Below are positions 58,701 to 64,000 of a stretch of 64,000 nt of DNA, one piece after another. Positions within the stretch are counted from its first letter, which is position 1. Each line of letters starts with the position of its first letter. Below the pieces are notes generated by a model. It was not told where the DNA came from and did not search any database. It saw only the letters and a list, made by a program, of their open reading frames with translations. Source of the DNA: Bolinopsis microptera (taxonomy: Eukaryota > Ctenophora > Tentaculata > Lobata > Bolinopsidae); NCBI RefSeq assembly GCF_026151205.1, contig NC_087078.1, positions 15,951,118 through 16,015,117 on the forward strand, written 5' to 3'. The translations under genes were made by a program, and so were the position numbers.

Positions 58701-59110
58701 GAAAATAACAAGTTAAAACTCAGCAAAGAACAGAAGTGGGCAATATCAGAGAGGTTATGTAAATTTGCTGTGACACGTGGCAGCGATTACACGATCAGAT
58801 TTCATCAACAACCATCCAAATCCCAGTGTCATTGTCACGTGTCAATAAAACCTTACACCACCTCGCCACTTCTATTCCCTACATTAAACATGTAGCTTAA
58901 CAAGAACCAAAAGAAGCTATCCAATTACCTAATTAGCTATATAATTACCTAATTAGCTTGCTAATTACCTAATTAGCTAATTCTAATTACCTGAGTGGTA
59001 GTTTTACCGGAGAGGGTATCGTAAACTCCATCCACAACACTAGCGAAACTAGTGTTGTCAAGCTCTCCAAGACTACACAACCCGTCCAAAACCACGCTTG
59101 GTATTTCCAT
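52737..59110 (-). CDS. COMMD3: COMM domain-containing protein 3
   Basis: Exons 59110-58991, 58462-58391, 57862-57670 and 52903-52737; phases 0, 0, 1; 183 residues, near the usual 195. COMMD proteins form the Commander complex that recycles endosomal membrane cargo with CCDC22/CCDC93 and retriever. The N-terminal helical domain runs MEIPSVVLDGLCSLGELDN to LQDLQLPPERVSRFL. The COMM domain starts at ILDVRWKLEYA, continues across the last intron (YSIQLLTDKEPLHFYCSPAQ) and ends LDDLVSQLQSATFSIDKF. The pattern around LPPERV and DVRWKLEY matches COMMD3 better than other paralogues I know, but paralogue assignment is less certain than family. The last intron (52904-57669) contains an antisense GPCR gene. 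Confidence 0.85.
52904..55699. other. COMMD3 intron, GPCR upstream region
   Basis: No coding signal. A short tandem duplication (GCGAGAGAGGCCTAAATTG) lies near 53265-53300. The 2.8 kb must include the promoter of the plus-strand GPCR, but I cannot place it. Confidence 0.5.
55700..57238 (+). CDS. Class A (rhodopsin-type) GPCR with repeat-bearing third loop
   Basis: Exons 55700-55757 (ATG, start of TM1) and 55902-57238; 464 residues. TM1 spans the intron and contains LANAIVFILV with the conserved Asn. The TM2 motif is LALIDFSTAALFL. TM3 ends SWERY in place of DRY. TM6 contains TWLPYCVNYL and TM7 ends with NTIIY in place of NPxxY. A cysteine at the extracellular end of TM3 (QCTAALY) and another in the second loop (GMCMLAE) could pair. 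The third intracellular loop is about 170 residues and contains three tandem FGxQxGxSPRSSxF units rich in Ser/Pro/Arg. The very short N-terminus suits a small-molecule or peptide receptor; the ligand is unknown. It is nested antisense in the last COMMD3 intron. Confidence 0.88.
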
Positions 59111-60352
59111 GGTAACCAGAGGTATTCCTGGTATGTGCTACATTGCTGGACTGAGGTTAGCTGGTGAGAATTGTGTGGGAAAAGGCTATGATAAATGAGA
59201 AAGAGTCTCGTTCCAGAAACACATTTATTTCAATTTCTAAGTAGACGTAGCGCTATAACTTTGTGTTAATTTCAGAGAGTGGACAAGAGTAGGTTCGTCT
59301 CCGTCAAGATATCATAACTAAGTTACAAACATTGATAACATTTAACCCATTTAAATATATTCATCTGATTATTATAGAGCAATGGAAGTTTTGGCTCAGA
59401 AGCTCACATTTAAGGGATATAACGAGCCCGTACCCCGAATGCTGGTACTAAAACTTCCTATTGTAAATTTAAAAGGGCCTCTCACAAAACTGCGGAGTGA
59501 AACTTGAGAAGCGCCTTAGTCTGGAACATGTAGACTCGCCATGTTGATTCAACTCCTCTAGATTGAGCAGTGTACTTATTGTAATCTTATACGCGGAATA
59601 AAGTTGGCATTTACAAGGTCTAAAACAATGTTTAGGGCTCAGGAATCAGGATTATGCACAGTAAATTTAGGTCGCACGAAATTCCATGAGAGTATTCCAT
59701 GAGAGACATGAGAGTATGGGAAATCAATTTGTTATGTCTCTACAATAAATATCATCATCTCTAATAAAAAGTAAATTATCTTGATTATGGATAAATAACT
59801 GTTTTTAAGCTGTCCGTGTCTTCGCCGTTCGATAAGCCGTTATTGGCGAGAAAATCACATACTTTAAGTAATTATTTCTTCAGCACAAAGTATTCCTACG
59901 CAACGAAGGAGATCTATTGCAGTGGCAGACTTAAGGGAACGGTTAGTTTAGACCACGTCATCCAGATTCAGAAGTGTCTGACACGTTTTTATCAAATGTT
60001 AGCAAAATTGGGTCTGTGCCAAAATTAGTTTTTAACCAATAAAACTTGCAATATATTTATATAAAACTTGTATATAAATATGGCCATTCTGATCATTTTG
60101 AGCCAATTCAAAAGTCATAATGAATAACGATGTCCAGAAGCCGCGCAACTATAATATTTAAGATTATTTCACAAAAGGGCGTGGCCAAATGGCGATTTTC
60201 CCGGTTTGAATTTTTTCGATTCTAAAGAACTTAGTCAATAATCCGTGTTAATTGGTTCTTAGAAGTTAGAGTTACTCCAATTTCCCACGGTGCTGCAAGC
60301 TTGCGTGTTAACTACTTGATGACGTATATTATAGTGGTCGGACCACGTGGTT
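59111..60352. other. No gene seen
   Basis: Upstream of COMMD3; AT-rich. Short direct repeats (GCTA-TTACCTAATTA type) lie near 58920-58990 inside its first intron. The 70-codon plus frame at 59816-60028 shows no recognisable feature. Confidence 0.5.
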
Positions 60353-60407
60353 CCCCCAAGTCTGCCAGCCACCTATTGTGAAATAGGGTGGCTGGCAGAC
60401 TTGGGGG
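60353..60407. repeat. 55-nt near-perfect hairpin
   Basis: CCCCCAAGTCTGCCAGCCAC and its inverse GTGGCTGGCAGACTTGGGGG form a 21-24 bp stem with a single bulged base and an 8-nt loop (TTGTGAAA). GC-rich against an AT-rich background. It may be a small-RNA precursor or a MITE core; no terminator role is expected in an animal genome. Confidence 0.8.
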
Positions 60408-60770
60408 ATTTATTTTCGGATTTGAAAAGTTCTTGAGCAATGAAACTAATTTGTTTGTAAACCATTAACAGAAATGTTATCAATATTACACACTTTGTTA
60501 TGTTACAAGCACTGATCGGATTAATTGCTGTTAAATATCATAAAATCTAAAAATTTATCTAAAAGAGATTTAAAAATAAAATCCTTTTAAATATGACGCA
60601 TTCACTGTTTGCGATGAATTACTTCGCCGCTCAGCGGTTAGTATTATTCGTTGGCGAAACCTTACAAATTTAGTTCCCATAATAAATTATTATCCAATAC
60701 AAACTTTTGTTATAGAAAAAAGTAACCATTTTGTTAACATTATGAATCCATGATAAATCTGTATAATACT

Positions 60771-60894
60771 CTAGTCTCTACAATGTTTTATTAACAGCAT
60801 ATTCCACTCAATATCAACACGCCCTGTGTCTAAAACGATAGAGTTCGTGTAAACCCTTCCGTAAAATTCAATTATAGTCTGCTGATCTGTAATT
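60771..60894 (-). CDS. Possible 3'-terminal exon of an unknown gene
   Basis: After TTTCCAG the frame reads ITDQQTIIEFYGRVYTNSIV, LDTGRVDIEWNMLLI and stops at 60771. Residue composition looks coding and the acceptor is fair. Its phase (one base to complete a codon) does not match the upstream receptor-like exon at 62900-63009, so it would need an unseen exon or belong to another gene. Confidence 0.3.
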
Positions 60895-61281
60895 CTGGAA
60901 AGCAAATAAAAATCTGGTCGTTAACAAAATGTAAAAAGATTATCGCTGACAAAAGGTATGTCAACAATAATAAAGTCAAGATTTCACTGAACGGAATCAG
61001 AAACTGTCTTTAAATAAAAGTCTGAAAGTTAATAAATCTGGTAACAGGGTGGGGGATAAGAAAATATTATTCAGCAGGGTGGGGACCTCGAGTCATTTCT
61101 CACACAAGTATCTGCCGCAAACTTTTGGTTACTGTTGGTAACTGTGGTTACTGTGGTAACTGTTGGTAACTCGTTAGAAGTAACCAAGTTAACTCTTGGT
61201 GAGTCGCTGACAACTGGAGTCTTTAATTGTACAAGTAACCATGTAAACTAAAAGTTACTTTTGGTAACTGTTGGTAACTCG

Positions 61282-63009
61282 CTAGCAACTACTCTCGCTT
61301 CGTCCAGGACTACGAGAGTGCCCAGAGATAACGTCCTCTCTACTCCCCCTGTACGATGACACAACTGATCCTGCTAGCTGAGTGGGCGTCACTTCTATAG
61401 CGTTCTGGTAGAGAGCATCGCTTGCTGGACTCTGATTCTCGTAGATTCTATCATCTACTGGACTGTGGTTGGCTGGTTCTGAGTCACGTGCTGGACTGTG
61501 GTTGTCACGTGGGGTGGACAGAATGTTTTGATTGGAGTAGACGTTCTCCACTGATATATCACCAGAGTTGGACTTGTAGGCGAACTGTTTATCGTTGCGG
61601 AGCATCCCCTCGCAGATTTTCCCGACACTCTGAAAATTAGCAGTCAGTTAGTATTCAGTCAGTAATAGTATTAGCAGTTGTAAGAGTAATTACTAATCGT
61701 TGTAAGAGCAGCTCCTGGTATAGGAACTAATGAGTAGACGTCCAAGAAATTATATTTTGTCTAAAAAAGAACATTTTTTCCGGAAAATCAAAAGCTCCTC
61801 AATAACCACATTAGCCCAATTTGTTGGCAGTTAGTCATCAGTCGGTAATGCTATCAACAGAAGCTTTCAGTATCAGTTAGTAATAATATTAAGAGCAACT
61901 CTTGCAACTAATGACTGCATGTCTTATATTTTGTCTAAAAAGCAACGTTTTTCTGGAAAATCAAAAGCTGGGCACCTCAGTAACCAAATCACCCTGGTTG
62001 CCTTAAGAAGTTAGGGGCAATGATCTACTGATGGGCAATCGATATGTGCCGACATTCACCTTTTCGGGGCACTCCAAATCTTCCAAATCTGTGCTGTCGA
62101 CCAATTTCCGCAGCAAAATTAATAACTATGACGCACAAAAATTCAATCCTGGGAGTTAAGGTCACGAGTTCTGTACATGCTTAATTCATGTTTCTTCGTG
62201 GCTCCAGTTCATTGTCTCAATGTTTAGCCCAACTGTTTCGGAAATAGTTCACCCGAATTTTCGGAACAGAAAATTCATAAAAAATTCCTGACTTACAGAT
62301 AAAGAGCCATTTATAACGAATTCTATGAAATAGTGTCAGAATTCTACGTATCGTCTAGTTCCCCACATTGAGAGAGGTCAAATTGACGCATGCCTAGATT
62401 TAACGGAGACAACTGCAAATGCCCGATGAAAGCCCCCTCACGTGCATAAGACCACCCCAATTCAAGCGGACAGGTTAGTAGCGGAGAAGGGGCGTGGAGT
62501 TTGATCTCCGACTGTTAACTCAGAGTCAACCTGTACCACCTAGTTCACACTTCACACTCCAGCAATTATCACAGTGGAACTGCCAGCAGATCTTCAGATT
62601 TAACGGCATGAGTTCTGGTGGTGCACCTCCAACATTTGAGAGTTCTATCGGCAGACAGAACAATGAACAATGCAGACATAACAATGAACTTTGGTTATTA
62701 TAATCAGCGGGAAAATATAGTTCGGACGACTGATTACAGTTTCCTTGAAACCTCACCCCTTTCTGAAGTCTGTACAGTGTACCCCAATAACCGAGCATAA
62801 CCCGCCCACGTGCAACTCACCCCACCAAGTGCAACTCACCCCACCACCCTTCACTGCACATCAATAATTGTATAATAATTACAACTACCACCATAATACC
62901 TGGAAGGCAGGTTTCCAGTCCTGGAGATATTCCGTGTGGTATGGTGTTGTGACCTGGTCTCCGTTACTTGAGCCTGATCCCAGCGAGCTGAACGCACTAT
63001 CCTGATCAC
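61282..63009 (-). CDS. Receptor-like cytoplasmic tail with pYxN motifs, last two exons
   Basis: Exon 63009-62900 (phase 1 in, phase 0 out) and terminal exon 61629-61282. Sequence features: TPYHTEYLQDWKPAFQ, then SVGKICEGMLRNDKQFAY, then a Ser/Pro/Asn-rich tail with VYSNQ, IYENQ and LYQNA. Each is a YxN site of the kind bound by the GRB2 SH2 domain when phosphorylated. HSP-containing segments repeat about every 12-15 residues (DNHSPARDSE, ANHSPVDD, NQSPASD). The EYLxDWxPxF segment loosely recalls cadherin-type tails, but this is a weak resemblance. Upstream exons are not visible, so this is a 3' fragment of a gene running in from the right. Confidence 0.5.
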
Positions 63010-64000
63010 CTGGTGGAAGTGGTGTGGTGATTAGTTAATAGGTTTAATTAAGAGGTAATTAGTTAATTGGTTTAATTGAGTAATTGAATAGGCCCATGTC
63101 AGGGTATCAAGAAGTGATGGGTTGATGAGAAGCTGGCTGGTCATGAAATATTGGAAAGTTTAAGTAATATTATAACCCCATACGAGTGTAACCGTTTATT
63201 ATAAGCCGGCTTAAAAACACTTTGAATCTTTAGTCTCAGCTACTCCCTTCTAACGATGTTTATTCTAGCTATGTAAAAGGAAGTTAGAACCGAATTATAG
63301 CCAGGTACATATTGGTTCTCCTTCAATTTCTTATCCCTTCTACTAGGTACTGAATAATCTTAACTTAAGTAAATAAATCCGTAATAACTCGTAAATGTTT
63401 GGATCTTCCGAGCTACTCGCGTCAACATCCAAATTGAATATTTCTCCTCCATTAAAATTAGCCAAATTGAACGGTGCACACCATTGCTACATCACGATGA
63501 TTTGCACATCAAAGCAGGGGTATCATTACCAATCTGTTGAAATCTATAAAACTCAATCTTCCTATCGATCAGTGTCACTCAGCCACTGTAACACTGTATC
63601 TAGACCGGTACGAATGACTTAGTATATCGGTTACCATTAACAACAGGTTACCATTAACAACCTATAATTTTGCACAGGTTTGTCTGAGGGTGATCTCAAG
63701 AAGGAAAGAAGGGAGTTGACCCCTGCAAATGATCAGATCAGTAATTAATGAACTTCAAATGAACTGTTGGTACGAATAAACAACTATTTAGAGTCTCCTG
63801 GTATGCGTTTAAAGGAACAAATTTCTATTCAACTTATTCATACTCTTGTCTAATTCTTAGACTACTTTCTTATCTCAATGTGATAAACGTGGATTAGTAG
63901 CATGATCATTCAAATAAAGGCTGTATAAATGAGTATTTAATCTATAATTCAACCCCTAACAACTTCTACAAAATAATTGCTACCGAAACATTAGGGAAAT
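63010..64000. other. No gene recognised
   Basis: Probably intron of the receptor-like gene. No exon with convincing content on either strand. Confidence 0.5.

Overview
This is nuclear DNA from an animal. Genes are split by GT-AG introns, mostly 100-300 bp with a few of several kb. The gene families present are conserved across metazoans: striatin, FAM32A, RFC4, WDR4, a SARNP/Tho1-like protein, COMMD3 and a rhodopsin-class GPCR. Degenerate TTAGGG repeats occur at about 17.27 kb. CR1/L2-like LINE remnants, several MITE families, a long (AC)n tract and minisatellites fill the spaces. Base composition is AT-rich. The set looks like an invertebrate, possibly a non-bilaterian, but the sequence alone does not fix the species.

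Layout. 1.7-11.35 kb (+): 3' part of a striatin gene, 16 exons, with an extra acidic Ser-rich exon inside the WD40 propeller and a 14-bp minisatellite in its largest intron. 11.4-18.2 kb: gene-poor and repeat-rich, with a tRNA-derived foldback element, a LINE ORF1-like fragment and copies of a GC-rich interspersed family. 18.3-21.3 kb (-): a partial MORN-repeat gene and a two-exon single-pass membrane microprotein. 22.9-27.3 kb: two divergent-family secreted proteins that share an N-terminal six-cysteine module, one on each strand. 28-31.5 kb: repeats and a 1.15-kb non-autonomous DNA transposon. 31.6-34.9 kb (+): FAM32A and RFC4, both with uninterrupted coding sequence, separated by a foldback element with a 12-bp target-site duplication. 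35-40.7 kb: two inverted copies of a TA-flanked element bracketing a minus-strand ankyrin-repeat gene. 41.3-49.9 kb (+): WDR4. Its 7.1-kb third intron holds a LINE fragment and a complete antisense secreted repeat protein, which itself carries a small hAT-type MITE. 50.2-51.2 kb (+): SARNP/Tho1-like protein. 52.7-59.1 kb (-): COMMD3, with an antisense GPCR gene nested in its 4.8-kb last intron. 60.8-63.0 kb (-): 3' exons of a probable receptor whose tail carries pYxN motifs.

Working together: WDR4 is the non-catalytic partner of METTL1 in tRNA m7G46 methylation. RFC4 belongs to the PCNA clamp loader, striatin to the STRIPAK phosphatase complex, SARNP to TREX mRNA export, and COMMD3 to the Commander endosomal complex. 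These neighbours do not form one pathway. The most unusual material is accessory: nested genes, secreted repeat proteins built by module shuffling, and three unrelated intronic or intergenic minisatellites whose units resemble a 3' splice site, a branch point and a 5' splice site respectively.
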